A stretch of 64,000 nucleotides of DNA, taken from NCBI GenBank assembly GCA_002786025.1, contig NHNW01000020.1:496001-560000 (forward strand). The letters are read 5' to 3'. The stretch comes from Zasmidium citrigriseum (lineage: Eukaryota; Ascomycota; Dothideomycetes; Mycosphaerellales; Mycosphaerellaceae). The translations under genes and the position numbers were made by a program. Below the pieces are notes generated by a model. It saw only the letters and a program-made list of their open reading frames with translations, searched no databases and was not told the origin of the DNA. This document shows positions 32,430 through 42,891 of this stretch, piece after piece; position 1 is the stretch's first letter, and the number at the start of each line of letters is the position of its first letter.

Positions 32430-33493
32430 TCACAGCTCTGACGAAGGCATAAACACAGCCTTGAGATTATCCGCCACAATCAAAGTGATGATGGTATGCG
32501 GCGCAATCCTCATAAAGTAGGTCCCAAAGCCTCGATAGAACCGCAGGAGACCCTCCTCTCTCGCCGCCTTCATAGCACAATCAAGCATTCCCTTATACGC
32601 ACCCCCGCCCCTCTGTAGCCTCGTCTTCAGAAAATCAAAGGGCAAGCTGAAGAATGCCGCGAAGAAACCAGCAATAGTCGAAGCGGCGAATGTCCTATTC
32701 CGATCTGAGAGTGAAGTGTACTTCTTTAGCTGGGCCTTGGACTCGGAGAAGAATGCAAGTTGGCCAAAGTTGGTCGCCATGGCTCGGATGATGGTCGGAT
32801 ACGAGCCTTGCCAGAGAGCAAAGATGCCTTCGTTCTTGGCTATGCGGGTCAGGGCATCAACCACTGAGCGGTAGTTCGCACGCTCCGCTGCTGGCTTCAT
32901 GCCATCTGACTGCATTCGAATGAGGCCGACTTCAGCGGGATTCGCCAGTGCTGCTGCCAGACCTCCACCTCCAAGAGATGCCGCTGCACGTTCGCCAAAG
33001 TTGACTTCTCGTCCTTGACCTTGTGCCCGCTGCCTGAAGAACTCGAGGAATCGATCGAAGAATCCGAGACGTAGTGTAGCATAGCTGGCTTGTCGAAGCC
33101 ATGCGGCGGAGATGCCGTTGTAAAGACTGATAAAGCCTCCCTCAGCGACTACCGCTCGTGCTGCTTGCAGAGGTGTTACGGCTGCAGCACTAGAGCCTTC
33201 GCCCATGAGCTGCAGTCTGACTTTGACCATGTCCTGAACATTGTCAGCCAGGTATCTAGCCGCATGGAATTGTGGCTCGAGTCTGGCAAGGCTGTGCTGA
33301 AAACATCAGGCCATCTTCGAAACTCATTCAATCAACTCACAATCGGTTGCAGACATGTCGTAGCAACTATCCCAGACCCTCCACCAATAACAAACGGCAA
33401 GATCTGGTTGCCCACAGTCGCAAGAGCCGACTTCGTAACATTTTCGGCTTTCGGCGTCGCAGCCTCGCCTTCTGACTGCCCCGGCTTGGACAT
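32430..33493 (-). CDS. Mitochondrial carrier, 2-oxoglutarate/malate type
   Basis: Exons 33493-33341 and 33233-32430 (107-nt intron) give 318 aa. Three repeats carry the carrier signature P-x-[DE]-x-x-[KR]: PIDMVKVRLQ (split by the intron), PAEVGLIRMQSDG and PFDFLKTRLQ. The RMQSDGMKPAAERANY region matches the oxoglutarate/malate (SLC25A11) branch. It exchanges dicarboxylates across the inner mitochondrial membrane. It shares a divergent upstream region with the acyl-CoA dehydrogenase, which suggests co-expression and supply of a dicarboxylic acid to the enzymes next door (inference). Confidence 0.88.
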
Positions 33494-33970
33494 TGGAACA
33501 TGTACATCTCATCTCGAACAACTCCATCACGGCTACTGTACAACCTTGGATGAGGATTCAATTGGCCCTCGGCATGTGCTGCAGGCTGGCCGAAACCGCA
33601 ATTGAGGCTTATCGTGATAGGCGGAAATAGTGTTCGTCGGAAATGCGAAGGGCGAACTCTAAATGCGTGAATGCTTGCGGGGATGCGGCTCACACACAGC
33701 TCCAGCTATTGCATCGACTCCTCTCTATCGCGAATACCCGAAGGTGAGGCACAAGACCGATGTTTGACGATTCAGTGTAGTCGAGAAGCCGAACAGTGCC
33801 CGTCATCCATTCGCGGTCCTATCCAGACATGTGATCGGCCGGTCGTCAAAGGTGTAGCAATCATTCAACTTGAGATCCTCTAATGTAAGCAACAAGGGCA
33901 TTGCGCTTGCTGCAGCCATGTTTGGAATTCGTCGATGTGTGCTTGGAGGTCTTGTTAGTCCAACTCTTCA
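33494..33970. promoter_or_regulatory. Divergent promoter region, carrier and acyl-CoA dehydrogenase
   Basis: About 475 nt between two head-to-head genes of the presumed acyl-CoA pathway. An ATG at 33918 opens a short frame (MFGIRRCVLGG) that could be an alternative first exon with a mitochondrial presequence for the dehydrogenase. No binding site could be named. Confidence 0.4.
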
Positions 33971-35342
33971 ATGATATCAAACTTCCGAGCTGACCTTGAG
34001 CAGCATCAGACGCTCCGGGGACCAGTGCAATTATCCGGTTTGACTATTCAGAACAAGTCCGCCTCATTAAGAAGATCTGTCCATGGCCAAGCAACAGAGT
34101 ACCTGCAATCTCACGATGTCGACTGGACCGAGTCGCAAAAGACCGTTCGCGAATCAATCGCCAAAATCTGTGCAGACTACCCGGACGAGTACTGGCAGAA
34201 ACTCGACAGCAATCATGAGTTCTCGCTGGACCTCCATCAACAACTGGCCAAAGACGGGTGGTTAGGAATCTGCATGCCGGAAGAATATGGAGGCTCAGCT
34301 CTGGGAATCTCCGAAGCTGCTGTGATGATGCAGACACTCTCTGAGTCCGGAGGCGGTATGGCCGCTGCGTCTTCGGTGCACATGAACATCTTTGGCTTGG
34401 AGCCAGTTGTGAAGTTTGCCACTGAAGAGCAAAAGAAGCGATGGCTGGTCCCATTGATCGCAGGAAAGGAGAGGGCGTGTTTTGGTGTGACGGAGCCCAA
34501 TACGGGCCTCGACACATTGAAGCTGCAATCGCTGGCGACCAAGAATCCGGATGGTCAATCATATTCGGTGACTGGCTCGAAGATCTGGACATCCACAGCA
34601 CAGACGGCGGATAAGATCCTGCTTCTCGTGCGGACGACTCCTCTCGACAAAGTGGAGAAACTCACACAGGGACTTTCGCTCTTCTATACGGATCTCGACC
34701 GATCAAAGGTCCAAGTGACCGAGATTGAGAAGATGGGCCGAGCTGCCGTGGACAGCAATATCCTGTTCTTCGATGGCTGGCAGGTGCCGAAAGAAGATCT
34801 CATTGGTGAAGAGGGAAATGGTTTCAAGCAGATGTAAGTACACTGGCGCCCAAAAGGCCTGTACTACAGACTTGCTGATGATACCTTCTAGCATGGCTGG
34901 CATGAACGCCGAAAGAGTTCTGATCGCGGCTGAAGCACTCGGTCTTGGCTTTGCTTCGATCCGTAGAGCAGCCTTGTACGCTCAGGAACGTGTCGTGTTC
35001 GGTCGTCCAATTGGCAAGAACCAAGGCATCGCCTTTCCTTTATCGGACTCCTGGATGAAACTCGAAGCAGCACGCCTCATGACGTATCAGGCAGCTCGAA
35101 TGTATGACGACGGCTACCAGACCGGCGAGTATGCCAATGCTTGCAAGTATCTGGCCGCAGATGCTGCATACGAGGCTGCAGAGCGCGCAGTCTTGACCCA
35201 CGGCGGCATGGGCTATGCGAAGGAATATCATGTCGAACGATACTTCAGGGAGGCGATGCTCCCAAGGTTGGCGCCTGTGAGTCGAGAGATGATCCTGAAC
35301 TACATTGGCGAGCGGGTGCTTGGACTCCCAAGATCATATTAG
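33971..35342 (+). CDS. Acyl-CoA dehydrogenase
   Basis: Exons 33971-34833 and 34892-35342 (58-nt intron) give about 437 aa. Conserved blocks: LAKDGWLGICMPEEYGG, ACFGVTEPNTGLDT (FAD/substrate signature), YSVTGSKIWTSTAQ, GRPIGKNQGIAFPL, and THGGMGYAKEYHVERYFREA near the end. It is an FAD enzyme that introduces an alpha-beta double bond into an acyl-CoA and passes electrons to ETF in mitochondria. The exact start is uncertain: the first 40 residues are not conserved and an upstream exon may exist. Its neighbours suggest a branched or dicarboxylic acyl-CoA rather than a plain fatty acyl-CoA (inference). Confidence 0.88.
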
Positions 35343-35372
35343 AACATTCCTGTCAGAATGTTAAGGCAAGCT

Positions 35373-37241
35373 TTATGCCTTTTTGGAGTAGAAGTCGGCC
35401 CAATCGATGTTCTTGATCTTCTTCCGAAATTGACTTGTTCCAAATTCTCCCTCAGATCCGGGCTCCATCATTTGTTTGAAGATATCCTGCACATATTGAT
35501 GCTGGAAATCGCTGTGGGGTTCAAGCCAGGCAAGTTTTGCCAGCGTCTTGATCACAGCAGCTGATTGGGGAGCGCATTTCTTGAGGTCTTCGAGATACGA
35601 TGCAGTGAGCTTGGCAAGCTCCTCTCCATTCTCTGCAAGGCCTTGTATGGCACCGATCCTCTGCAACTCCTCAGGTTTGACTTCTCGGCCTGTGAGCATA
35701 GCCTCGCGAGCGAACGGTAAGCCCCATTCCCGGACCATGTATCTCGATATGATCGCGGGAGCCAGTCCGAGTCTGATTTCGGTCATCGTGAATTTCGCCT
35801 TGGAAGATACTAGGCGTGTGTCACAGATGAAGGCAAGCCCGACGCCACCACCGTAGCAAGGCCCATTCACCACAGCCACGGTAGTCTGCTCGGCATTGTC
35901 GATCGCCCGGTACAGAGCCTCCACCTTCCTGTGGAATGCCGCCTTCTCTTCTGGATCGTTAGAGGCAGTTGTGCCACCGGAGCTGAGGTCCATTCCGGTA
36001 CAGAAGTACTTGCCCTCCGCCTCTAGTATGACGTGGAATACGCTTCGATCCTCTCGGAGGTTGTGAAAAAGGGCAGTGATGCCATCTACCATGCTAGGTG
36101 TCAACGCGTTTCCGTTCTTTGGTCTGGACAGAGTGATCTTCATCGTGGTGCCTGCTCGGTGTACAAGGTAGTCGCCTTTGTCAGAGACGAGGGTCCATTG
36201 AGCAGGAGCTGGAGTTTCACTATTCGCAGAGGTACTCGAGGTTGCAGACTTCGCCACAATAGCTGAGCCTGCACGACTGTTGTTAGGTATCCCCAACTCT
36301 CGCGAGATCCAGTCTCCGGTGTTGGAAAGAAGATCCAAGTCGACTCCCGTACTCACACCAGCTCTGTCAAAGAAGTAGATCATATCCTCGGTGGCCAAGT
36401 TCCCCTTGGCACCTTTTGCGTATGGGCAGCCTCCAAGGCCAGCAACGCTGCTGTCGAACGCTCGCAACCCCATGTCAAATGACTTGGCTACATTGGCAAT
36501 CGCCTGGCCGTAAGTGTCGTGGTAGTGGCCAGCCAGTTTCTCCGCCGGGATCTCCGTCAACATCGCTTTCAGAAGACGCTCTATATCGTATGCAGTCGCC
36601 ACGCCGATCGTCTCCCCCAGGCCAACCTCGTAGCAGCCCATCTCGAGGAAACGTCGAGCAACAGCAAGAACTTTCGCCGGATCTGTTGGTCCATCATACG
36701 GGCATGCCACGACACAAGAGATCACTCCTCGTGCACGAATTCCCTGCACTTTCGCTTTTGCCACAATGTCTTCAGCCCGTTTCAAGGCATCCTCAACAGA
36801 GCAGTTCGTGTTCTTCCAGCTGAAGCCCTCCGAAGCCGAAGCAAACACAACGACCTCCTTCGCTCGATTCTCCGCCGCTCGTTCCAGTCCCTGCACGTTA
36901 GGAGCCAGGACTGGTAGAGTAATGCCTTTTGGCTCCGCAATGGCAATGGCTTCTTTCATGACTTCTTTGCTGTCGGCCAGTTGAGGGATCCATTTTGGCG
37001 AGACGAAAGAAGTTGCTTCGATGTGTTGTAGACCGGTAGCAGCGAGACGGCGAATCAGCTCAATCTTGACCGTTGTGTCGACTTTCTGTTTGATATTTTG
37101 CAGGCCATCGCGAGGTCCGACTTCCATCACCCGGACATCAGGACGCGGCGAGACCGACTTGTGGCGTGTGGTGACTTTGAAGACTGTACATCGCCTGACA
37201 GCGCTTGTCCGCAGCATTGTGAGGGCTGTTGGATGGGCCAT
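35373..37241 (-). CDS. HMG-CoA lyase fused to enoyl-CoA hydratase
   Basis: One 622-aa frame. Residues about 35-330 are HMG-CoA lyase: VGPRDGLQN, CPYDGPTDP, GLGETIGV, HYHDTYGQA (metal ligands) and GLGGCPYAKGAKGNLATEDM with the catalytic Cys loop. A Ser/Ala-rich linker (about 330-350) leads to a crotonase domain with LSRPKNGNALTP, CTGMDLSSGG, PCYGGGVGLAFICDTRL and FTMTEIRLGLAPA, where the Glu is the usual second catalytic residue; the first Glu position appears to be Gly. The N-terminus (RTSAVRRCTVFKVTTRHKS) looks like a mitochondrial presequence. Joined, the activities could hydrate 3-methylglutaconyl-CoA to HMG-CoA and cleave it to acetoacetate and acetyl-CoA, the end of leucine breakdown. 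Confidence 0.9.
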   Translation of the reverse strand: MAHPTALTMLRTSAVRRCTVFKVTTRHKSVSPRPDVRVMEVGPRDGLQNIKQKVDTTVKIELIRRLAATGLQHIEATSFVSPKWIPQLADSKEVMKEAIAIAEPKGITLPVLAPNVQGLERAAENRAKEVVVFASASEGFSWKNTNCSVEDALKRAEDIVAKAKVQGIRARGVISCVVACPYDGPTDPAKVLAVARRFLEMGCYEVGLGETIGVATAYDIERLLKAMLTEIPAEKLAGHYHDTYGQAIANVAKSFDMGLRAFDSSVAGLGGCPYAKGAKGNLATEDMIYFFDRAGVSTGVDLDLLSNTGDWISRELGIPNNSRAGSAIVAKSATSSTSANSETPAPAQWTLVSDKGDYLVHRAGTTMKITLSRPKNGNALTPSMVDGITALFHNLREDRSVFHVILEAEGKYFCTGMDLSSGGTTASNDPEEKAAFHRKVEALYRAIDNAEQTTVAVVNGPCYGGGVGLAFICDTRLVSSKAKFTMTEIRLGLAPAIISRYMVREWGLPFAREAMLTGREVKPEELQRIGAIQGLAENGEELAKLTASYLEDLKKCAPQSAAVIKTLAKLAWLEPHSDFQHQYVQDIFKQMMEPGSEGEFGTSQFRKKIKNIDWADFYSKKA

Positions 37242-37502
37242 GATGGCAGGCTCTCTCCAGCATGGAAAAATTGACCGTCCAATGATGGAAACTCAGGAGT
37301 ATTGGCGCGTATGGTGCCCCTCAAGTGAATGTTTACGTGACCAATTCAACGCCTGGTCATGCTCAAATTTGTGTCCGAGATCTTGAGCGGGGGCCGGGAA
37401 TACTCTTCTCCTCTTGCAATGCGCGCATAAGCAGCGACCTCGGGCACTGCTAGAGCTGCCGTATGGCTACAAAGCCATTGTTGAAGATGATGTATTCGTG
37501 TC

Positions 37503-39078
37503 ATGGTTGGTGCGATGGCGGGAAAAGCATGGCAACTGCTGCGCAATCAGACGCGACTTCTTCACTCGCGTCCCGGAAACCACCTTGAGACGGCTGTGCG
37601 GATAGCTGGACGACGATACTATTCAACTCCTAATGTTCAATCGGAGGGACCTTTAACTGGAGTGAAGATTCTGGATCTATCTCGCGTGCTTGCTGTATGC
37701 ATTGAGTTGCGGCCTTCAAAGAGGCAAGACTGACCAAAGCAGGCTCCATATTGCACACAGATTCTCGCCGACTATGGCGCAGAAGTCATCAAGATCGAAG
37801 ACCCAGATCGCGGTGTGAGTAGTGATTTACGAACGGCAAGACCGAAGCTCATTCAGTGATGAAGGACGACACCCGATACTGGACGATCACCGGCGAAGAT
37901 AAAATGTGGAAGTCTGGCATTGGGCCAATGTCAAATTACTTCTCGGCCGTCAATCGCAACAAGAAGTCCGTGGCGCTGAATCTGAAGCATAAGCGAGGTA
38001 GAGAGGTCTTTATGGAGATGGTCAAAGAGGCCGACGTCGTGTGAGCAATCTTCCCTATCAGCTTGCAGAGAGCATGTCTGACTCTTGATCAGCGTCGAGA
38101 ACCTACGGCCAGGAAATATGGAAAGACTCAAACTGGGCTATGAAGACCTTCGAAAGATCAACAAACGCATCATTCTGGCGAGCACTTCGGGTTACGGCGC
38201 TGGTGGACCGTTCGAAAAGCGAGCTGGGTACGATATGATTGCGGCCGCAGAGGCTGGCCTCTTACATTTGACTGGTGAACGAGGAAGAGGACCAGTCCGA
38301 CCTGGACTTGGTCTTACCGACATGTCAACTGGTCTCTACATGCACGGCGCCATCATGGCAGCATTGTACGCACGAGAACGCACTGGCGAAGGCCAGAAGA
38401 TTGATGGCTCCCTCTTCGAAACTCAAGTCGCTCTTCTTACCAACGTAGCTCTATCTTGGTTGAATCTCGGCGTGGAAGCCGAGCGATGGGGCACACAACA
38501 CCCAAGTGTTGTTCCATACGATGCATTCAAGACCAAGGACCTGTACTTTGTCTGCGGCGCAACAAACGACAAGCAATTCGTCAAGCTCGCCACAATGGTG
38601 GGAGCGCCTGAGTTGACAGAGGATCCACGATTCACGTCCAATGGAGAAAGAGTCAACAACCGGGAAGAATTGTTCAAGATCCTTAATGAGAAATTCGCCA
38701 CCAAGACATGTGACGAATGGGTCGCTGCTTTCGACGGGAGCGGTCTACCTTATGCACCCATCAACACGATGGAGAAGGTCTTTGATCATCCACAGACTGC
38801 AGCTCGAGAGCTGGTCCAGGAAATTGCTTTGGAATCTGCGAAGGAGGGGAAGATCAAAGTGCTAGGTATGTGCCCGAATTGACTGGATGGCGACGACTGA
38901 CAGTGGTACAGGCCCTGCGATCAAGTTCAGCAAGACCAGAGCAACGATTCGCACTCAACCTCCTTTGCATGGCGAGAATACAAATGAGGTACTAAGAAGA
39001 TTTGGCGTGGAAGATGCTGAACTCGAGAGCCTTGAGAAAGATGGTGTCATCAAGAATAGAGACTTCCAAGATTCATAA
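37503..39078 (+). CDS. Class III CoA-transferase, SUGCT-like
   Basis: Exons 37503-37694, 37743-37814, 37865-38040, 38093-38865 and 38912-39078 give 459 aa. GVKILDLSRVLA|APYCTQILADYGAEVIK, GDDTRYW, SVNRNKKS-like AVNRNKKSVALN, VENLRPGNMERLGLGY-type sequence, TSGYGAGGPF, LTDMSTGLY (catalytic Asp), RWGTQHPSVVPYDAFKTKD and GSGLPYAPIN match succinyl-CoA:glutarate CoA-transferase. That enzyme activates glutarate, 3-hydroxy-3-methylglutarate and related dicarboxylates with succinyl-CoA in mitochondria. The N-terminal 45 residues are Arg-rich with few acids, as in a presequence. All four introns restore motif continuity. It stands head-to-head with the lyase fusion, about 260 bp apart. Confidence 0.88.
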
Positions 39079-39376
39079 AAAAGACCGAGAAAGACAGAAA
39101 TGCAGAGCAGACCTGTGTCTTCCTACGACCTGCGTTGCGAGTGAGGGCAATGGTGGTGCGGAATCTGGCCGCGCAGCAATTCACTCCGCCTTGCGCTGAG
39201 ATCCCGTGAGAGGAACACTTGCCGCAGCGGAAAACATTCAAAGAAGCCCCAATAGCCCGGGAACTGCTTTGTGGAGAGACTGCAGCTGCCATGTACGACC
39301 ATGTTGAAATATAAATGCTGATGTGCTATAGGCTTTGTTGTCCTGGTAAGTCTCATTCATATTACCTCCTGGCAAG

Positions 39377-41004
39377 ATGATCACAAGCACAGTCAACTTC
39401 GTTCAAGAGCAGCTGCTTCACCACACTGCCCGCACTACCCTTGCACTCTTCACTCTCATCCCTCTCCTCTACCTCATCTCCAACGAAATAATCCGCTACA
39501 GAGCCCGCCTCCCCTCCTTCAGTGGCCCAGTCGGCCTCCCCCTAATCGGAAACATCGCCTCCATACGCTCCAACGCCGCCGAACGCTACCGCCAATGGAG
39601 CCAAACCCACGGACCCGTCTACCAAATCCAACTCGGCAACATTCCCATCCTGGTCGTCAACTCCGCCAGTGCGGCTAAAAAGATCTTTGGTCAGAACTCT
39701 CAAGCCCTAAGCTCTCGGCCGATCTTCTACACTTTTCATAAAGTATTATCGAATACAGCTGGCACGACGATCGGGACGAGTCCGTTCTCGGAGAGCTTGA
39801 AGAGGAGGAGGAAAGGCGCGGCCTCGGCGTTGAATAAACCGAGTGTGGCGACGTATGTTCAGCATCTTGATATCGAGACGTTGGCGTTCGTGAGAGAGGC
39901 GTTTCGGTATGGTGATGCGGGGAGGAAAGCTGTGGATCCCATGCCACTTATCCAGCGGCTCTCGCTCAGTCTGTCGTTGACCCTGAACTGGGGCACGAGG
40001 ATGGGGGACAGTAACAACGCACTTTTCCATGAGATCACGGAGGTTGAGGAGGAGATCTCGAGGTTTCGGTCTACGACGGGGAATCTCCAGGATTACATTC
40101 CCTTGTTGCGACTCAATCCGTTCAGTTTCGGGACAAGAAAAGCGGCGGAGATGCGAAGGCGGAGGGATGTATATTTGACGAAACTAAACAAGGATCTTGA
40201 TGATCGGATGGAGAAGGGGACGCACAAGCCTTGCATCCAGGCGAATGTCATCTTGGACAAGGAGGCGAAGCTGAATAAAGAAGAGCTGACGAGCATCAGT
40301 CTGACGATGTTAAGTGGAGGACTCGATACAGTAACGACGTTGATGCAGTGGTCGATTGCACTGCTGGGTCAAAGGCCTGATGTACAGAAGAAGGCTTTGG
40401 AGGAGATCCGAAAGATGTATCCCGAGACGAGGATGATGTGTGACGAGGAGGATGACATGGAGTGTGCGTATGTCATGGCTTTGGTTAAGGAGTGTTTGAG
40501 GTGGGTCGATCAACCATTGTACATGCCGAAGAAGCTGACAGACAACACAGATACTACACCGTCCTCCGCCTCGCCCTCCCCAGAACAACCGTCCGCGACA
40601 TAACCTACGAAAACAAACTCATCCCCGCCAACACAACAATCTACCTCAACGCCTGGGCCTGCAACATGGACTCCGAAATCTGGGGTCCAGACGCCGAAGA
40701 ATTCCGACCAGAGCGCTGGCTAGAGCAACCCGATGCACCCTTCTTCACCTACGGTCTTGGGTATCGAATGTGTGCTGGCTCACTGTTGGCGAATCGGGAG
40801 CTATATTTGGCGTTCATGAGGATGCTGAGCTGTTTTGAGATTGTTAGTCATGGTGATGTGGATGTGCATCCTGTAAGAGGCTCGAGTGATCCTACTTCGC
40901 TGGTCACGATGCCGCATCGGTATCAGGTGTATTTCAAGCCGAGGAATGAGGGGTTGTTGAGGGCGATTATTGAGGAGAAGGAGCCCGCCAAGGTGTTTGA
41001 TTGA
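39377..41004 (+). CDS. Cytochrome P450, CYP504-like
   Basis: Exons 39377-40500 and 40551-41004 (50-nt intron) give 525 aa. A membrane anchor lies at about residues 20-36 (TLALFTLIPLLYLIS). The I-helix oxygen-binding segment is SGGLDTVTT, the ExxR motif KECLR is completed across the intron, PERW is in EFRPERWLE, and the heme loop is FTYGLGYRMCAGS. GYRMCAGSLLANRELYLAFMRML resembles CYP504 phenylacetate hydroxylases, ER-bound enzymes of phenylacetate breakdown. Substrate is therefore guessed only to class level. It is next to the CoA-transferase and may belong to the same catabolic cluster or simply adjoin it. Confidence 0.85.
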
Positions 41005-41314
41005 ATAGTCATCATGCCTTTTGCTTGATCTATGATTCGATTGAAATCTGCTGCTCGTTTCGTGAGTCTTATATTCGAAGAAGCCTCATCGATACGAGTA
41101 TGCTAAGCGACCATTCGTCTTCCTAACCATATGACGAAAGTACGACTACATCCGTTTCAGATAACGAGAATCTGCCATCCCTTGCTGTCGTTGCCAATTT
41201 CGGACTAGCGTCTTCAAGCTTTGACCGCATCCCAACTCCAGTCTCAACCTCACCTCTTCTTCTTCTTCTTCTTCACCTCACAACCCAACAACCACTCCCC
41301 CTTCACCTCCCAAA
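41005..41314. other. Intergenic region with a CTT microsatellite
   Basis: Separates the P450 from the DcpS gene. About six tandem TTC/CTT units lie at 41254-41275, 40 nt upstream of the DcpS start, giving a pyrimidine-rich 5' leader. Nothing else recognised. Confidence 0.5.
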
Positions 41315-42292
41315 ATGGCAGACACAACACCCACCCCTATCTCCCCAAACTCCTTCATCACTCGCTTCAAATTCCTCAAACTCCTCAACACCGACCAACA
41401 AAACCGTCGCATCATCCTGCAAGGCACAATCTCCAACCAGCCAGCCCTGCTCCTCGCCGAACGAGGCGCCTTCTCTACCGACAATGCCTACCTCCAGTCC
41501 TTCTCCCGCTTGATGTCTCATGTCAAGATTTTGGGCGAAAACGACATCTACCGCTGGTACCTCGCCAACAGCATGACGGAAAACACAATCGACGAACCCA
41601 CGCCACCGGACTTAAAAATCAACCTAATCTACCCGTGTACCGAGAAGCATATCCGGAAGTATTCGTTCCAGCAAGCCCGCGTTGTGCTTGAGACGCCGGA
41701 GATTTATGCCAAGTATGTCCGGCCGTATATGCGGCTGTGTCGGGAGGAGGGGAGATTGAACTGGGTTTTTAATATTTTGGACGGAAAAGCGGAGCAGGAG
41801 AATGTGCTCTATCGCTCCAAAGCCCTGAAGGAAGAGGACGATTTCCTCCTCCTGCCGGATCTAAACTGGGATCGTCAGACGCTCTCTTCTTTGCATCTCC
41901 TCGCCCTGGTCCAGCGCAGAGATATCTGGTCCGTCCGCGACCTGCGCAAAACCCACGCTCCCTGGCTTCGACATCTTCGCTCGACCCTCACGAAAACCAC
42001 CACGGATTTGTACCCGAGTATCGAGCCGGATATGCTGAAATATTACATCCACTATCAGCCCACGTACTATCATTTCCATATCCATATTGTGCATGTTAAT
42101 GCCGAAGCTACGGGCACGCAGGCTGTGGGGAAAGCCCTTGGACTGGATCACATCATCTCGCAATTGGAGACTGGAGCGGAAGCGGGAATGGAAGTTGTGG
42201 AGTTGAGTTATACGCTGGGGGAGAATAGTGAGCTTTGGGAGAAGGTTTTTAGGCCGTTGAAGGAGGGTGGGACGCCGAGTATTGGTGAGTGA
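41315..42292 (+). CDS. Scavenger mRNA decapping enzyme (DcpS/Dcs1)
   Basis: 325 aa in one exon. The C-terminal HIT-family site is YYHFHIHIVHV (H-x-H-x-H), preceded by LKYYIHYQPT and followed by GKALGLDHIISQLE, all typical of DcpS. DLNWDRQTLSSLHLLALVQRRDI is the hinge region before it, and ISNQPALLLAERGAF is the N-terminal domain. It cleaves m7GpppN cap remnants left by 3'-5' mRNA decay, in cytosol and nucleus. Length fits yeast and human enzymes. Its stop codon at 42290-42292 is only 52 nt from the run of hairpins described separately. Confidence 0.92.
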   Translation: MADTTPTPISPNSFITRFKFLKLLNTDQQNRRIILQGTISNQPALLLAERGAFSTDNAYLQSFSRLMSHVKILGENDIYRWYLANSMTENTIDEPTPPDLKINLIYPCTEKHIRKYSFQQARVVLETPEIYAKYVRPYMRLCREEGRLNWVFNILDGKAEQENVLYRSKALKEEDDFLLLPDLNWDRQTLSSLHLLALVQRRDIWSVRDLRKTHAPWLRHLRSTLTKTTTDLYPSIEPDMLKYYIHYQPTYYHFHIHIVHVNAEATGTQAVGKALGLDHIISQLETGAEAGMEVVELSYTLGENSELWEKVFRPLKEGGTPSIGE

Positions 42293-42891
42293 GCGAGTGA
42301 GTGGAAGGAAGATGGGTGGAACGACCGCAGTGCCGGCCGTTGACATGGCGATCTCGTCATGATGCTCGGGATTCGAGCATCAGTCTCTGAATCGGAGACT
42401 AAGTTATGTGCGCAATGCACATTGTATTTCTGCGAGACGCAGAGACTTGAGCGTTTCGCTCAAGGGCACTTACAGTAAGTGCGAATGCTCAAATTGAGCA
42501 TTGAAAGCCCGTAATACGGCTTCGCTGGTGATACCGGTCACTAGCAGAACGACATAGTGCGCAGCGTCGCACACAAGCTAACACGCACATTGACGCTTCG
42601 GCCTTTCAACAAGCCAAGCAAGTCACGGAGTTGGGAGGAATCGGGAATGCTTCGCAGCGCCAACTAGCACGCACTCGCTTTATTCAAATCAAACCAAACC
42701 AGTAGTCTATCCAGGCTCTGATTGACCGACATGTTCCATGCCAATGCCGTGTGATTTGTATGCTTGAACCACCTGGGTATTGATGTCTTTTATACCATGC
42801 ATCCTCACTCCCCTCATCCTGTCCGAGGCCAGGTATCCAAGAGATACTCCAGCAGACTATCCCTCCCCTCGTCCTTTTCTCGAGAACAGCT
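42293..42891. other. Convergent intergenic region with a hairpin array
   Basis: Lies between the 3' ends of the DcpS gene (plus) and the UDP-glucose epimerase gene (minus). The first half is the hairpin array (42345-42572). The rest (42573-42891) shows nothing recognisable. Confidence 0.6.
42345..42572 (+). other. Array of eleven consecutive short hairpins
   Basis: Eleven stem-loops follow each other with 0-11 nt between them, each with a different sequence. Examples are GATGCTCG/CGAGCATC (42361-42381), ATGTGC/GCACAT (42406-42422), TCTGCG/CGCAGA (42429-42443), CTTGAGCG/CGCTCAAG (42446-42464), GCACTTAC/GTAAGTGC (42466-42482) and AATGCTCAA/TTGAGCATT (42484-42502). Others: 42345-42360, 42382-42400, 42505-42522, 42524-42545 and 42557-42572. 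Loops are mostly 1-7 nt. Non-Watson-Crick positions inside stems (42348:42357, 42388:42394, 42527:42542) are G-U pairs if read as plus-strand RNA. It probably lies in the DcpS 3' UTR (inference). No family is recognised. Confidence 0.8.
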
